Source: Blastococcus sp. PRF04-17 (GTDB lineage: Bacteria; Actinomycetota; Actinomycetes; Mycobacteriales; Geodermatophilaceae). Taken from it: a DNA stretch of 64,000 nucleotides. Numbering within the stretch: the first letter of the stretch is position 1; each line of letters begins with the position of its first letter. A program made the position numbers and the translations under genes. The notes beneath the pieces were generated by a model, which saw nothing but the letters and a program-made list of their open reading frames with translations, made no database searches and was not told the DNA's origin. Of the stretch, positions 1 through 8,827 are shown piece after piece. The DNA lies in contig NZ_CP095412.1 in NCBI RefSeq assembly GCF_023016265.1, positions 620,001 to 684,000 of the forward strand, read 5' to 3'.

Positions 1-330
1 GCGCCCGTCGTCTACATCGCCCTCGCCCGGCTCGACGTCGTCCCGGATCCGAAGGACGAGACGCACCTGCGGCACTACGTCGGCATCGCGGTGGCCACCG
101 CCGCGCTGGGCATCTCGATCGGCGCCCTCTGGGAGATCTTCGAGTGGCGCTCCGACGTCTGGTTCGGCACCGAGCTGTCGGAGGGCAACGACGACACCAA
201 CGGCGACCTCGTCCGCGACACCCTGGGCTCGCTGGCCGGCGCGGCGCTGCTGGTGGCGTGGGCACGGTTCGGCTGGGGCTCGGTGCGACGGATCCCCGGC
301 GTGAACACGCACGAGGAGGTCAGCGCCTGA
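1..330 (+). CDS. YjdF/DUF2238-like integral membrane protein, 3' part only
   Basis: The reading frame is open from the first base of the window and stops at 328-330, so the N-terminus lies outside. The visible 109 residues hold two hydrophobic segments. One contains GALWEIFEWRSD and the second follows the DTNGDLVRDTLGSLAGA stretch. The WEI(F)E motif, followed by a D-T-x-x-D-L-x-x-D-x-x-G pattern, is typical of the DUF2238/YjdF and VanZ-like membrane families, which lack a firmly established function. The gene converges on a VOC gene 6 bp downstream. Family placement rests on the motif alone. Confidence 0.75.
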   Translation, partial: APVVYIALARLDVVPDPKDETHLRHYVGIAVATAALGISIGALWEIFEWRSDVWFGTELSEGNDDTNGDLVRDTLGSLAGAALLVAWARFGWGSVRRIPGVNTHEEVSA

Positions 331-336
331 CCGGCG

Positions 337-711
337 TCAGCCGCCGTACGGCCGGGTGATGATCTCCAGGACGTGCCCGTCGGGGTCGTGCCAGTAGACG
401 CCGCGGCCGCCGTCGTGGGTGTTGATCCGCCCGGGCTCCCGCTGGAAGGGGTCGGCCCAGAACGGCAGCCCACGGGCCCGGATGCGGCCGAGGATCGCGT
501 CGAACTCCTCCTCGGACACCAGGAACGCGTAGTGCCGGGGGTGGACCTGCTCGTCGTCCAGGAAGTCGAGCGAGACGCCGTTGGCCAGCTCGACGACCGC
601 GAACGGCCCGTAGGTCGTCGGCTCGGGCAGGCCGAGGACGTCGGCCAGGAAGGCCGCCGAGGCCCGCTTGTCACGGGCGCCGACGATGGTGTGGTTCAGC
701 TGCACGGCCAT
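337..711 (-). CDS. VOC (glyoxalase/dioxygenase fold) family protein
   Basis: This 124-residue protein has the length and two-module layout of single-domain vicinal-oxygen-chelate proteins. LNHTIVGARD opens the first beta-alpha-beta module with a candidate metal His. HYAFLV opens the second module, and the C-terminal YWHDPDGHVLEII is the classic ending with the metal-binding Glu. Such proteins are glyoxalases, dioxygenases or drug-binding resistance proteins, and the substrate cannot be read from sequence. The ATG start is the natural N-terminus of the fold. The gene follows the esterase on the same strand after 28 bp and may be co-transcribed. Confidence 0.85.
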   Translation of the reverse strand: MAVQLNHTIVGARDKRASAAFLADVLGLPEPTTYGPFAVVELANGVSLDFLDDEQVHPRHYAFLVSEEEFDAILGRIRARGLPFWADPFQREPGRINTHDGGRGVYWHDPDGHVLEIITRPYGG

Positions 712-739
712 GCGGCCGAGACAAGCACCCGGCCGGGGG

Positions 740-1723
740 TCAGGCCAGGGCCGCGGCCACGGCGTCGAACATGGCCTCGCGGAAGGCGCGCATCGTCTCC
801 GCGGTGGCGTGCAACTCCACCTCCGCGGCGTGGTACATCCCCGGCTCGACCCGCACGGTGACCGGCACGCCGGCCTTTCCCAGCCGGCGGGCGTACTCCA
901 GGTCCTCGTCGTGGAACAGGTCGAGGTCGCCCACCCCGATCCAGGCCGGCGGCAGTCCGGTCAGGTCCTCCCGGCGGGCCGGGACGGCGTGGCGCGGCGG
1001 CTCCGCTGTGCCCGGGGCGGCGCCGAGGTAGCAGCTCCAGGCGTACCGGTTGGACCGCGGCGTCCAGATCAGCCCGCCGCGGCCACCGTGGTCGCGGCGC
1101 AGCACCGTGCGGTCGTCGAGCATCGGGTAGACCAGCGCCTGGAACGCCACCGGCACGCCTTCGTCGTGCGCCCGCTGGACGACGGATGCGGCCAGCAGCC
1201 CGCCGGCGCTGGCCCCGCCGACGGCGACGCGGGAGGGGTCCACGCCGAACTCCGCGTCCTCGGCGTGCAGCCATCGGAGGGCCGCCGAGCAGTCGTCCAG
1301 CCCGGCGGGGAAGGGGTGCTCCGGCGCGAGCCGGTAGCGCACGCTCACGACGAGGACCCCCGCGTGCCGGGCGAGCCGGCTGCACAGCTCGTGGTCGCCC
1401 TCGGGCGCGCCGATGATCGTGCCTCCGCCGTGGATCCACAGCAGCGCGCCGCCGGGGCGGGTGCGGCCGTCGGGCTCGTAGACGAAGGCGTCCAGGCCGC
1501 CCGGCACGTCGCGCCGGCTCACGGTCACCCCGTCGACCGGGCTCGTCGGCCTCGGGTAGAGCTTCCGGCCCGCGGCGAGGGTCAGCTTCCCGCTGAGCGC
1601 GAGCGGTACCCACAGGGCCGGCGTCCGCAGCTCCGGTGCCACGGGCGCGAGGGTGCGGGCGCGGCGGGCCAGGGCCGCCGCGGTGGCCGCGGCTGCGAGC
1701 GCGACGAGGGCCCGCGTCCTCAT
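740..1723 (-). CDS. Alpha/beta hydrolase, HSL-type (family IV) esterase
   Basis: This 327-aa serine hydrolase carries the oxyanion-hole motif HGGG (residues 98-101) and the nucleophile elbow GGASAGG with Ser172. Candidate acid and His residues lie in the C-terminal GDLDLFHDE and GMYHAAEV segments. This is the hormone-sensitive-lipase/acetyl-hydrolase pattern, acting on short-chain or small esters. The first 25 residues are hydrophobic and Ala/Arg-rich, so the protein may be membrane-associated. Its ATG overlaps the stop of the upstream mmpL-like gene by 4 nt (ATGA), which implies translational coupling. The esterase may act on the lipid or ester that the exporter moves; that link is inference. 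Confidence 0.9.
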   Translation of the reverse strand: MRTRALVALAAAATAAALARRARTLAPVAPELRTPALWVPLALSGKLTLAAGRKLYPRPTSPVDGVTVSRRDVPGGLDAFVYEPDGRTRPGGALLWIHGGGTIIGAPEGDHELCSRLARHAGVLVVSVRYRLAPEHPFPAGLDDCSAALRWLHAEDAEFGVDPSRVAVGGASAGGLLAASVVQRAHDEGVPVAFQALVYPMLDDRTVLRRDHGGRGGLIWTPRSNRYAWSCYLGAAPGTAEPPRHAVPARREDLTGLPPAWIGVGDLDLFHDEDLEYARRLGKAGVPVTVRVEPGMYHAAEVELHATAETMRAFREAMFDAVAAALA

Positions 1724-3888
1724 CGGGCGGTCACCGGCTCCCGCTCCTCGGTCCGGGCGTGCGACGCCTTCTCCAGCGCGGCGCCCTCGACGTCCAGCAC
1801 CGGCAGCCACCGCAGCCAGCGCGGCAGCCACCACGCCCTCGCCCCGAGCAGGGCCAGCGCCGCGGGCACGAGCACCATGCGGACGACGAAGGCGTCGAAG
1901 ACGATGCCCGCGGCCAGCGCGAAGGCGATCGACTTGATCGTCGCCTCGCCGGCCGGCACGAACCCGGCGAAGACGGAGAACATGATCAGCGCGGCGGCCA
2001 CGACCACCGGCGCCGCCTGCCGGAAGCCGGTACGGATGGCCTCGAGCGGCGCGGCCCCGTGGCTGTGCGCCTCGTGCATCCGGGACACCAGGAAGATCTG
2101 GTAGTCCATCGCCAGCCCGAACAGGATGCCGATCACCAGGATCGGCGTGAGGCTGATCAGCGGCCCCGTGGTGTCCAGGTTGACCACGTCGGCCAGCCAG
2201 CCCCACTGGAAGACGGCGACGGTCGCCCCGAGGGAGGCCCCGACGGTCAGCACGAAGCCGAGGACGCCGACCAGCGGCACGAGCAGCGAGCGGAAGACCA
2301 GGACCAGCAGCACGAGGGCGAGACCCACGACGAGGGCGAGGTACACCGGCAGCGCCTCGTCGAGGCTCTGCGCGACGTCCACGCTGACCGCCGTGGCGCC
2401 GGTGACGGAAGCCTCGACGCCGTCGAGGCCGGCCAGCTCCGCCCGGAGGTCGGCGACCAACTGCTCGGTCGCCGGGTCGGTCGGGCCCGACTCGGGGATG
2501 ACGGTGAGCAGGGCCGCGGTGTCGTCGGCGTTGGGGACCGGCGGGGTCACCAGCGCGACGTCGTCCAGGCCGGTGACCGTCTCGGCGGTCCGGCCGGCCG
2601 CCCCGGAGGCGGCGTCCCCCTCGAAGAGGATCGTGATCGGGCCGTTGAAGCCCGGCCCGAAACCGTCGGCGAGCAGCTCCTGGGCGCGGGCCTGCGTGCT
2701 GTCGTCCGGCGGGGTCTGGATGAGCGTCGTCTGCATGGAGAAGAACGGCACGGCGATCGCGGCGAGGGCGGCGACCGCCACGAGCAGGGACGGGATGCGC
2801 CGGCGGGTGACCGTGCCGACCCAGCCGGCGAGGAAGCCGCCGTCGGTCGCCGGCGCGTGTGCGCCGCGCTGCGTGCGCGGCAGCGCGCGCAGGCCGAGGA
2901 AACTCAGCACCGCAGGCACCAGCGTCAGCGCCACCAGGACGGCGACGACGATCGTCAACGCCGCCGCGATGCCCATCTGGGTGAGGAACGGGATGCCGAC
3001 GACGAACAGGCCGGTCAGCGCGATGACGACGGTCAGGCCCGCGGTCACGACGGCGGAGCCTGCCGTGCCGACCGCGGTGCTGATCGCCGTGCCCACGTCG
3101 CCGCCGTGCCGGAGTTCCTGCCGGTAGCGCGTGACGATGAACAGCGCGTAGTCGATGCCGACGGCCAGGCCGAGCATCGCGGCCAGGGTGGGCGTGGTCG
3201 AGGACAGGTCGGTGAACCCCGTGGCGATCGTGACGCCCAGGACGCCGATGCCGACACCGACCAGCGCGGTCAGCAGGTTCATGCCGGCGAGCACGAGACC
3301 GCCGTAGGTGACGGCGAGGACCGCCAGCGCGACGACCACGCCGATGGCCTCGGCCGGCCCGCCGACGTGCGGCGGCTCCTGCGTCGCCTCGCCGGCGACC
3401 TCGACGGTCAGCCCGCCGCTCCCCGCCGCGTCGACGGCGTCGAGCAGCGCCTCCTGCTGCGCCGGGGTGACCTCGCCGGGTGCGGCGTCGTAGGTGACGG
3501 TGCTGTAGGCGGTGGTCTGCTCGGCGTTCACGGCCGGCTGGGCGGGGTCCAGCGGGTTGGTCGCCGAAGTGACGCCGGGCAGTTGCGCGAGCTCGGCGAC
3601 CAGGCCGCCGATGGCCTGCGCGTTCTCGGGCGTGGTGACGGTCCCGCCCTGCGGCGCCTGGACGACGACCCGGGCGGTCGCGCCCTCCCCGCCGCCGCCG
3701 AACTCCTCGCCGATCCGCTCCAGGGCGATGGTGGACTCCTGCCCCGGGATCGAGAAGCTGCTCGACGTCTCGCCGGCGAGGGTGACCGCACCGACGCCCC
3801 CGGCCACGAGCACCACGAGCCAGACGAGGACGACGGGAAGCCGACGGCGGTGCGAGAACGCGCCGAGTCGGGACAACAGCACTGCCAT
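1720..3888 (-). CDS. MmpL/RND family membrane exporter
   Basis: This 722-aa protein has the duplicated RND layout. An N-terminal helix is followed by a periplasmic loop, a five-to-six-helix bundle containing GLAVGIDYALFIVTRYRQEL, a second loop, and a second bundle containing GLAMDYQIFLVSRM. The paired G-x-x-x-D-Y motifs hold the proton-relay Asp-Tyr pairs typical of MmpL proteins. These proteins export lipids or hydrophobic compounds from actinobacterial cells. The gene sits between a TetR gene (5 bp upstream) and an esterase overlapping by 4 nt. The order tetR-mmpL-esterase on one strand suggests one operon controlled by the TetR protein. Confidence 0.93.
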   Translation of the reverse strand: MAVLLSRLGAFSHRRRLPVVLVWLVVLVAGGVGAVTLAGETSSSFSIPGQESTIALERIGEEFGGGGEGATARVVVQAPQGGTVTTPENAQAIGGLVAELAQLPGVTSATNPLDPAQPAVNAEQTTAYSTVTYDAAPGEVTPAQQEALLDAVDAAGSGGLTVEVAGEATQEPPHVGGPAEAIGVVVALAVLAVTYGGLVLAGMNLLTALVGVGIGVLGVTIATGFTDLSSTTPTLAAMLGLAVGIDYALFIVTRYRQELRHGGDVGTAISTAVGTAGSAVVTAGLTVVIALTGLFVVGIPFLTQMGIAAALTIVVAVLVALTLVPAVLSFLGLRALPRTQRGAHAPATDGGFLAGWVGTVTRRRIPSLLVAVAALAAIAVPFFSMQTTLIQTPPDDSTQARAQELLADGFGPGFNGPITILFEGDAASGAAGRTAETVTGLDDVALVTPPVPNADDTAALLTVIPESGPTDPATEQLVADLRAELAGLDGVEASVTGATAVSVDVAQSLDEALPVYLALVVGLALVLLVLVFRSLLVPLVGVLGFVLTVGASLGATVAVFQWGWLADVVNLDTTGPLISLTPILVIGILFGLAMDYQIFLVSRMHEAHSHGAAPLEAIRTGFRQAAPVVVAAALIMFSVFAGFVPAGEATIKSIAFALAAGIVFDAFVVRMVLVPAALALLGARAWWLPRWLRWLPVLDVEGAALEKASHARTEEREPVTAR

Positions 3889-3893
3889 GGGGA

Positions 3894-4487
3894 TCAGGTC
3901 TCCTGGTCGGATGCGGGGAGGGAGCCGGAACTGCCGTGACCGAGGGCGTCGAAGCAGGTGGCGACGATGTGCTGCCGCCAGGCGGTCGTCTGGTCCTCGG
4001 CGTGCGCGGCGAGGGTGAGGACGGCGAGAGCGGCCAGAGCACCGACGACCCGGACGCTGCGCTCGGTCACCGGCACCGTGCGGTCGACGCCGAACGCCCG
4101 CAGCGCGGTGTCGGCGACCGCGTCGAGCTCGGGCACCCGGGCGGCCGAGTCGTCCAGCGTGAGCGGGTCCAGCACCAGGGCGACCAGGCCGGGGTGGCCG
4201 AACGCCGCGTCGAGCAGCACTTCGAGCGCCCGCCGGTCGCGCTCGGGCCCCGCCGGCATGTCCTGCACCTGCTCGAGCACCCGCTCGCCGAGGGAGCGCA
4301 CCTGCTCGAGGACGGCGCCCCAGAGCGCGTCCTTGCTCGGGAAGTGGTGCAGCAGCCCCGCCTTCGACAGCCCGACGGCGTCGGCGACGTCCTGCACCGA
4401 GGTCTTGGCGAAGCCGCGGCGGGCGAACAGGGCGGCGGCGCTGTCGAGGATGCTCTCGTCGGCCTGCTGCCGGAACGGTCGCGCCAC
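3894..4487 (-). CDS. TetR family transcriptional regulator
   Basis: This 197-aa protein has an N-terminal helix-turn-helix at residues 25-55 (TSVQDVADAVGLSKAGLLHH, then FPSKDALW) and a helical ligand-binding C-terminal domain. Both the motif and the length are standard for TetR repressors. It is the first gene of a three-gene unit with the MmpL exporter and the esterase. Two near-perfect inverted repeats lie just upstream of its start. The simplest reading is an autoregulated repressor that is released by the exporter substrate. Confidence 0.93.
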   Translation of the reverse strand: MARPFRQQADESILDSAAALFARRGFAKTSVQDVADAVGLSKAGLLHHFPSKDALWGAVLEQVRSLGERVLEQVQDMPAGPERDRRALEVLLDAAFGHPGLVALVLDPLTLDDSAARVPELDAVADTALRAFGVDRTVPVTERSVRVVGALAALAVLTLAAHAEDQTTAWRQHIVATCFDALGHGSSGSLPASDQET

Positions 4488-4504
4488 GACGGCCAGCGTA
4501 CGGA

Positions 4505-4546
4505 CTACCGACCGATTCGGTAGGTCAACCGACCGAATCGGTCGGT
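4505..4546. promoter_or_regulatory. Two tandem TetR-type operator palindromes
   Basis: The 67-bp gap upstream of the TetR gene holds two related inverted repeats. CTACCGACCGATTCGGTAG lies at 4505-4523 and ACCGACCGAATCGGTCGGT at 4528-4546. Both share the core ACCGA-N-TCGGT. Their length, tandem arrangement and position just before the tetR start codon (4487) fit an autoregulatory TetR operator. Binding by this particular protein is inferred. Confidence 0.75.
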
Positions 4547-4554
4547 CGCATCGG

Positions 4555-5175
4555 TCACACCCCTGCTCGACGGGTCGTCCCGACGGCGGCGGTGAGGAGC
4601 GCGCCCACAGCGACGCCGGCCAGCGCTCCGGCCACCACGTCGAGGGGCGCGTGCGCCCCGAGGTAGACCCGCGCGACCGAGTTGAGCACCGCGCACGCCA
4701 GCACCACCGCCCGCCAGCGCCGGGGAAGATACGGCCAGAGCAGCGTCAGGACGCCGAACGCGATCATCGCGTGGCCGGACGGGAAGGAGGGCCCGGCGGA
4801 CGGTACGTCGCCGCGGAGCACCGCGTCGGGGATCGTCGTGCCCGGTCGCTCGCGCCGGACCAGCGCCTTGACGACCTCCCGCTCCACGAACAGCTTGGCC
4901 GGGACCAGGAGCACCAGCGCGACGGCGAGCCGCCACCTGCGCAGCAGCAGCGCGCCGGCCGCGACGACCAGTGGCACGACGAGCACGCCGAGCAGCTGGA
5001 AGGTCCACAGCGGCCACCGCAGCGGGTCGGGCCAGCCGTTCACGGCCGCGAAGACGGCACGTTCAGCGGCGCCCACGCCCCCCGGCGCGACCACCCATGC
5101 GCACAGCGCGGTGCCGGCCGCCGCCGTGGCAGCGACCCAGACGGCGGTCGGCCGACCGGGACGCGCCGTGGTCAC
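4555..5175 (-). CDS. PAP2-superfamily membrane phosphatase
   Basis: This 206-aa polytopic protein carries all three PAP2 acid-phosphatase motifs: KALVRRERP (K-x6-RP), PSFPSGHA (PSGH), and ARVYLGAHAPLD (R-x5-H-x3-D). Such enzymes dephosphorylate phosphatidic acid, undecaprenyl pyrophosphate or similar lipids at the outer membrane face. The start is a GTG at 5175. Earlier in-frame codons run into the divergent polymerase gene and are implausible. It lies upstream of the tetR operators but on the same strand, so it may be independent of that unit. Confidence 0.9.
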   Translation of the reverse strand: MTTARPGRPTAVWVAATAAAGTALCAWVVAPGGVGAAERAVFAAVNGWPDPLRWPLWTFQLLGVLVVPLVVAAGALLLRRWRLAVALVLLVPAKLFVEREVVKALVRRERPGTTIPDAVLRGDVPSAGPSFPSGHAMIAFGVLTLLWPYLPRRWRAVVLACAVLNSVARVYLGAHAPLDVVAGALAGVAVGALLTAAVGTTRRAGV

Positions 5176-5248
5176 GCGGTCAGTCCACCGCCTCCGGCGC
5201 TGCCCGTCGAGGGCCTGCGCTGTCGGAGGTGTCGGCGACACTGACGAG

Positions 5249-6904
5249 GTGCAGCGCGTCGTCCTCGTCCGCCGCGGCCCGGACGTGGTGGCGCACGAGT
5301 GCGACGACGACGGGACGGCGAACCGCGCCGCGTCCCTCCCCTCGGGCGAGCTGCTCGCGTTCGTCCGCGAGCGGGAGGCGCTTGGCGTCCGCTGGGTGTG
5401 GGACGACACCACGCGCTGGTATCCGGCGCTGCTCGAGGCCGGCGTGCGCGTCGCGAGGTGCACGGACCTGCGGCTGAGTTCCGCGGTCCTGGGCCGCTCG
5501 CCGTTCGTCGACCAGATCCTGCTGGCCTGCGACGAGAGGCCGGCGTGGGACGCCCTGCAGCCGGTCACCTCGGCCGACCCCGCGCTGTTCCCCCTCGACG
5601 ACCCGGCCGACCGGCTGGACCCGGTCGCCGAGCACTCCCGGCAGCGGGCCGCGCTGGCCGCCTCACCGCAGCGGGCCCGGCTCGAGCTCCTGCTGGCCGC
5701 CGAGTCCTCGGGCGCCCTGGTCGCCGCCGAGATGACCCACGCCGGGCTGCCGTGGCGGGCCGACGTCCACGAGCGGCTCCTGACCGAGCTGCTCGGGTCG
5801 CGGCCGCCGGCCGGACAGCGGCCCGCGGTCCTGGAGGGGTTGCTCGGCGACATCCGCACGGCGCTGGGGGCTCCGGGGCTCAACCCGGACTCGCCGGGCG
5901 AGCTGCTGCGCGCGCTGCAGGCCACGGGGCTGCCCGTCGCCGACACCCGGTCCTGGACGCTGGAGCGCCTCGACCACCCGGTCGTCGCGCCGCTGCTGGA
6001 GTACAAGCGGCTCAGCCGGCTGATGCAGGCCAACGGCTGGAACTGGCTGGAGACGTGGGTCCGCGACGGCCGCTTCCGGTCGTGGTTCCTGCCCGGCGGC
6101 GTGGTGACCGGCCGGTGGGCGTCCAGCGGCGGGGGAGCGCTGTCGGTGCCCACCCAGGTACGGCCGGCCGCGATCGCCGACGACGGCTGGTGCTTCGTGG
6201 TGGCCGACGTCGCGCAGCTGGAGCCCCGGGTGCTGGCCGCGATGAGCGGCGACACCGCGATGGCCGAGGCGGCCCGGTCGGCCGACCTCTACCAGGGAAT
6301 GGTCGACTCGGGCGCGGTCGCCAGCCGGGCCGACGCCAAGGTCGGCATGCTCGGCGCGATGTACGGCGGCACCCGCGGCGAGAGCGGGCGCATGATGCCG
6401 CGCCTGACCCGGCGCTACCCGAGTGCCATCGGCCTTGTCGAGGAGGCGGCCCGCGCCGGTGAGCGCGGCGAGGTGGTGCACACCCTGCTGGGCCGTGGCT
6501 CACCACCACCGACGGGGGAGTGGGCGGCGGGGCCGGTGGAGCTCGGTGAGCCCGCCGACGACGACGTACCCCGCGAGGTCCGCGACCGGCACCGCCGCTC
6601 GTGGGGGCGGTTCACCCGCAACTTCGTCGTCCAGGGCACGGGCGCGGAGTGGGCGCTGTGCTGGCTGGCCGACCTGCGCAACCGGCTCTGGCGGCTCGGC
6701 GCCGGGGCGCTCACCGAGCGGCCGCACCTGGTCTTCTTCCTGCACGACGAGGTCGTGGTGCACGCGCCCGAGGAGCTCGCCGACGAGGTCGCCGACGCGG
6801 TGCGCGAGGCCGCGGCCACCGCCGGGCGGCTGCTGTTCGGATCCTTCCCGGTCGACTTCCCGCTCGACGTGGCCGTCGTCCGGTCATGGGCCGACGCCGC
6901 CTGA
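5249..6904 (+). CDS. Family A DNA polymerase-like protein with decayed exonuclease domain
   Basis: This 551-aa protein is much shorter than PolA (about 900 aa). The C-terminal half has the family A motifs. Motif A is VVADVAQLEPRVLAAMSGD, motif B is DAKVGMLGAMYGGTRGE with the Lys and Tyr-Gly of the O-helix, and motif C is FFLHDEVVV (HDE). The N-terminal part aligns by position with the 3'-5' exonuclease domain, but the acidic exonuclease motifs are not evident. Actinobacteria often carry this protein, annotated as bifunctional exonuclease/DNA polymerase, besides true PolA. Its role is probably in repair. The GTG start follows a short divergent spacer from the PAP2 gene. Confidence 0.88.
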   Translation: MQRVVLVRRGPDVVAHECDDDGTANRAASLPSGELLAFVREREALGVRWVWDDTTRWYPALLEAGVRVARCTDLRLSSAVLGRSPFVDQILLACDERPAWDALQPVTSADPALFPLDDPADRLDPVAEHSRQRAALAASPQRARLELLLAAESSGALVAAEMTHAGLPWRADVHERLLTELLGSRPPAGQRPAVLEGLLGDIRTALGAPGLNPDSPGELLRALQATGLPVADTRSWTLERLDHPVVAPLLEYKRLSRLMQANGWNWLETWVRDGRFRSWFLPGGVVTGRWASSGGGALSVPTQVRPAAIADDGWCFVVADVAQLEPRVLAAMSGDTAMAEAARSADLYQGMVDSGAVASRADAKVGMLGAMYGGTRGESGRMMPRLTRRYPSAIGLVEEAARAGERGEVVHTLLGRGSPPPTGEWAAGPVELGEPADDDVPREVRDRHRRSWGRFTRNFVVQGTGAEWALCWLADLRNRLWRLGAGALTERPHLVFFLHDEVVVHAPEELADEVADAVREAAATAGRLLFGSFPVDFPLDVAVVRSWADAA

Positions 6905-6906
6905 GA

Positions 6907-7149
6907 TCACTGCAGGAGCGCTACCCGCCGGCCGGCGAGCTGCGAGGAGCGCAGGTGGTCCCGGATCAGGGTGACCGCCGACGGCGACAGGGAGGTCGCC
7001 GACCTCGCGTCGATGACGTCGACGCGGGCGGGCTCGCGGCCGTACCGCAGGAGGAACGCCTCGACGGCCGGCAGGTCGACGTCCCCCGCGAGAGCGAGCA
7101 CCGGTCCGCCGGACGTGTTGAGCAGTCGCACCACGCCGCCCGAGGTCAT
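6907..7149 (-). CDS. Small STAS-like protein
   Basis: This 80-aa protein has the pattern of a short STAS (anti-sigma factor antagonist-like) domain. It runs through GGPVLALAGDVDLPAVEAF, VDVIDARSATSLSPSAVTLI and a final helix plus VALL strand. The usual phosphorylated serine is not clearly placed; the ATSLSPS stretch occupies that position. ATG at 7147-7149 was chosen because the frame extends further only through low-complexity sequence. It is convergent with the polymerase gene, with 2 bp between the stops. Confidence 0.6.
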   Translation of the reverse strand: MTSGGVVRLLNTSGGPVLALAGDVDLPAVEAFLLRYGREPARVDVIDARSATSLSPSAVTLIRDHLRSSQLAGRRVALLQ

Positions 7150-7194
7150 GTCCCCAGTGTGCCGATCGCCCGTGGCGACCGGAGACTTCCCGTC

Positions 7195-8103
7195 ATGCAG
7201 CCGATCTTGCTCCTGGTCAACCGCGCGGCGGGGACGACCGACGACGAGACGGTGGAGGCCGCGCTCGCCACGCTCCGGTCGGCTGCCGACGTGACCGTCG
7301 CGGCCACGTCCTCCCCGGACGAGCTGCTCGACGCCGTGGCCGACCGGGACGACCGGCGGGTCGTGATCATGGGCGGTGACGGATCGGTGCACGCCGCGGT
7401 GCGGGCCCTGGACCGGGCCGGTGCGCTGACGCCCGACGAGCCGGTCGGGATCATCCCGCGCGGCACCGGCAACGACCTGGCCGGAACCCTCGGGTTGCCC
7501 CTGGACCCCGTGGCCGGCGCCCAGGTCGTGCTCGGCGGGACGACGCGGCGGCTAGACCTGCTGCGCGACGACGCGGGCGGCCTGGTCGTCAACGCCGTCC
7601 ACCTCGGTGCCGGAGCCCTCGCCGGGGCCGAGGCCACCCGCTTCAAGGAGCGGCTCGGCACCGCTGCCTTTCCCCTGGGCGCGGTCATCGCCGGCGTGAC
7701 GGCCCCCGACTGGGACCTGCGCGTCGAGGTGGACGGAGGGATCGCCACGCACGACGCCGCCGGATGGTCCGCCGACGGCGGCACCGGCGTGCTGATGGTG
7801 GGCGTGTGCAACGGCCCCACCATCGGCGGCGGAGCCGCGCTGGCCCCCGGGGCGCAGGTGGACGACGGGCTGGCCGACGTCGTGGTGTGCACCGCGACGG
7901 GCCCGGTGGCGCGGGCCGCCTACGCGACGGCGCTGGCCGCCGGCCGCCACGTCGAGCGCGACGACGTGCTGGTCCTGCGTGGGCGCGAGGTGACCGTCAC
8001 CGGGCCGTCGGTGGACCTGGTGGCCGACGGCGAGCTCGAGGAGGGGGTGACCGCGCGGACGTGGCGGGTGCAGGGGCACGCGTGGTCGGTCCTGGTCCCG
8101 TGA
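7195..8103 (+). CDS. Diacylglycerol kinase-catalytic-domain (lipid kinase) protein
   Basis: This 302-aa protein begins with ILLLVNRAAG and has the nucleotide-binding motif MGGDGSVHAAV (GGDG). GIIPRGTGNDLAGTLGLP follows, the signature of DAGK/sphingosine-kinase/YegS-type lipid kinases. The second half is the beta-sandwich that binds the lipid. The product would phosphorylate diacylglycerol or a related lipid at the membrane. It overlaps the following cytochrome b561-like gene by 4 nt (GTGA), so the two are translated together. ATG at 7195 begins directly at the conserved first strand. Confidence 0.92.
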   Translation: MQPILLLVNRAAGTTDDETVEAALATLRSAADVTVAATSSPDELLDAVADRDDRRVVIMGGDGSVHAAVRALDRAGALTPDEPVGIIPRGTGNDLAGTLGLPLDPVAGAQVVLGGTTRRLDLLRDDAGGLVVNAVHLGAGALAGAEATRFKERLGTAAFPLGAVIAGVTAPDWDLRVEVDGGIATHDAAGWSADGGTGVLMVGVCNGPTIGGGAALAPGAQVDDGLADVVVCTATGPVARAAYATALAAGRHVERDDVLVLRGREVTVTGPSVDLVADGELEEGVTARTWRVQGHAWSVLVP

Positions 8104-8756
8104 CCGTCCACCTCCGCAACGGACCGCACGGCTACGGCGTCGTCACCAAGACGCTGCACTGGCTCACCGTCGCCGCGATCGCGGCGCAGTTCGCCGTCGG
8201 CTGGACCATGGACTTCGACGAGGGGGCGGACCGGGCCGACGACGCGCTGGACGCCGAGGCCGACCGGCTGGAGGAGGACGCCGAGCAGCGAGGCGATGCG
8301 GCCGAGGACGCGGCAGAGGCCGAGATCGAGCGGCGCGAGGACGCCCTCGACGCCCGTGAGGACGACCAGGCGTCCGAGGTGTTCTCCGACGTGATCACCG
8401 GCTCGGCCTTCGCCGACGGGATCTCGCTCCCGGAGCTGCACGTGCTGCTCGGGCTGTTCGTGATCGTCCTGGCGCTGGTCCGCATCCTCTGGCGGCGCGC
8501 CACGCCGCTGCCGCCGTGGGCCGAGCACCTCAGCGCGGGTGAACGCCGGCTCGAGGGGCTCCTCGAGAAGCTGCTGCTCGCGCTGCTGGTGGTCGTGCCG
8601 GCCAGCGGGCTGCTGCTGGTGGCGGCCGACGACGACTGGCTGCCGTTGCACGTCGCGGCGCAGATCGGCTTCCTCGTCGTGATCGCCGCGCACGTCGGGC
8701 TGGTGCTCTCGCACACCGTCGTCCGCCGCAACCGCCACCTGGCGCGCATGCTGTGA
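8100..8756 (+). CDS. Cytochrome b561-type membrane protein with acidic insertion
   Basis: This 218-aa protein resembles bacterial cytochrome b561 (Ni/Fe-hydrogenase b-type/YceJ-like). KTLHWLTVAAIAAQFAVGWT is TM1 with His20. ELHVLLGLFVIVLALVRILW carries His114. The last two helices include LHVAAQIGFLVVIAAHVG with further candidate haem ligands. Between TM1 and TM2 (residues about 40-90) lies a highly acidic segment made of D/E/A/R repeats, probably a coiled coil, which is not usual for the family. It probably moves electrons between quinone and periplasmic partners. The start GTG overlaps the stop of the lipid kinase gene. Confidence 0.85.
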   Translation: MTVHLRNGPHGYGVVTKTLHWLTVAAIAAQFAVGWTMDFDEGADRADDALDAEADRLEEDAEQRGDAAEDAAEAEIERREDALDAREDDQASEVFSDVITGSAFADGISLPELHVLLGLFVIVLALVRILWRRATPLPPWAEHLSAGERRLEGLLEKLLLALLVVVPASGLLLVAADDDWLPLHVAAQIGFLVVIAAHVGLVLSHTVVRRNRHLARML

Positions 8757-8827
8757 CCGCTTCGGTCCCCGAGTGGGTGCGCCAGGTCAACATTCGAGCA
8801 CCCCGAACGGGGCCTCGGCGCACCCGC

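Noticed and set aside
740-4042. Very long minus-strand frame of 1100 codons
   Set aside because: It is an Arg/Pro/Gly-rich shadow of the MmpL gene fused in frame to the true esterase. Only 740-1723 shows family motifs.
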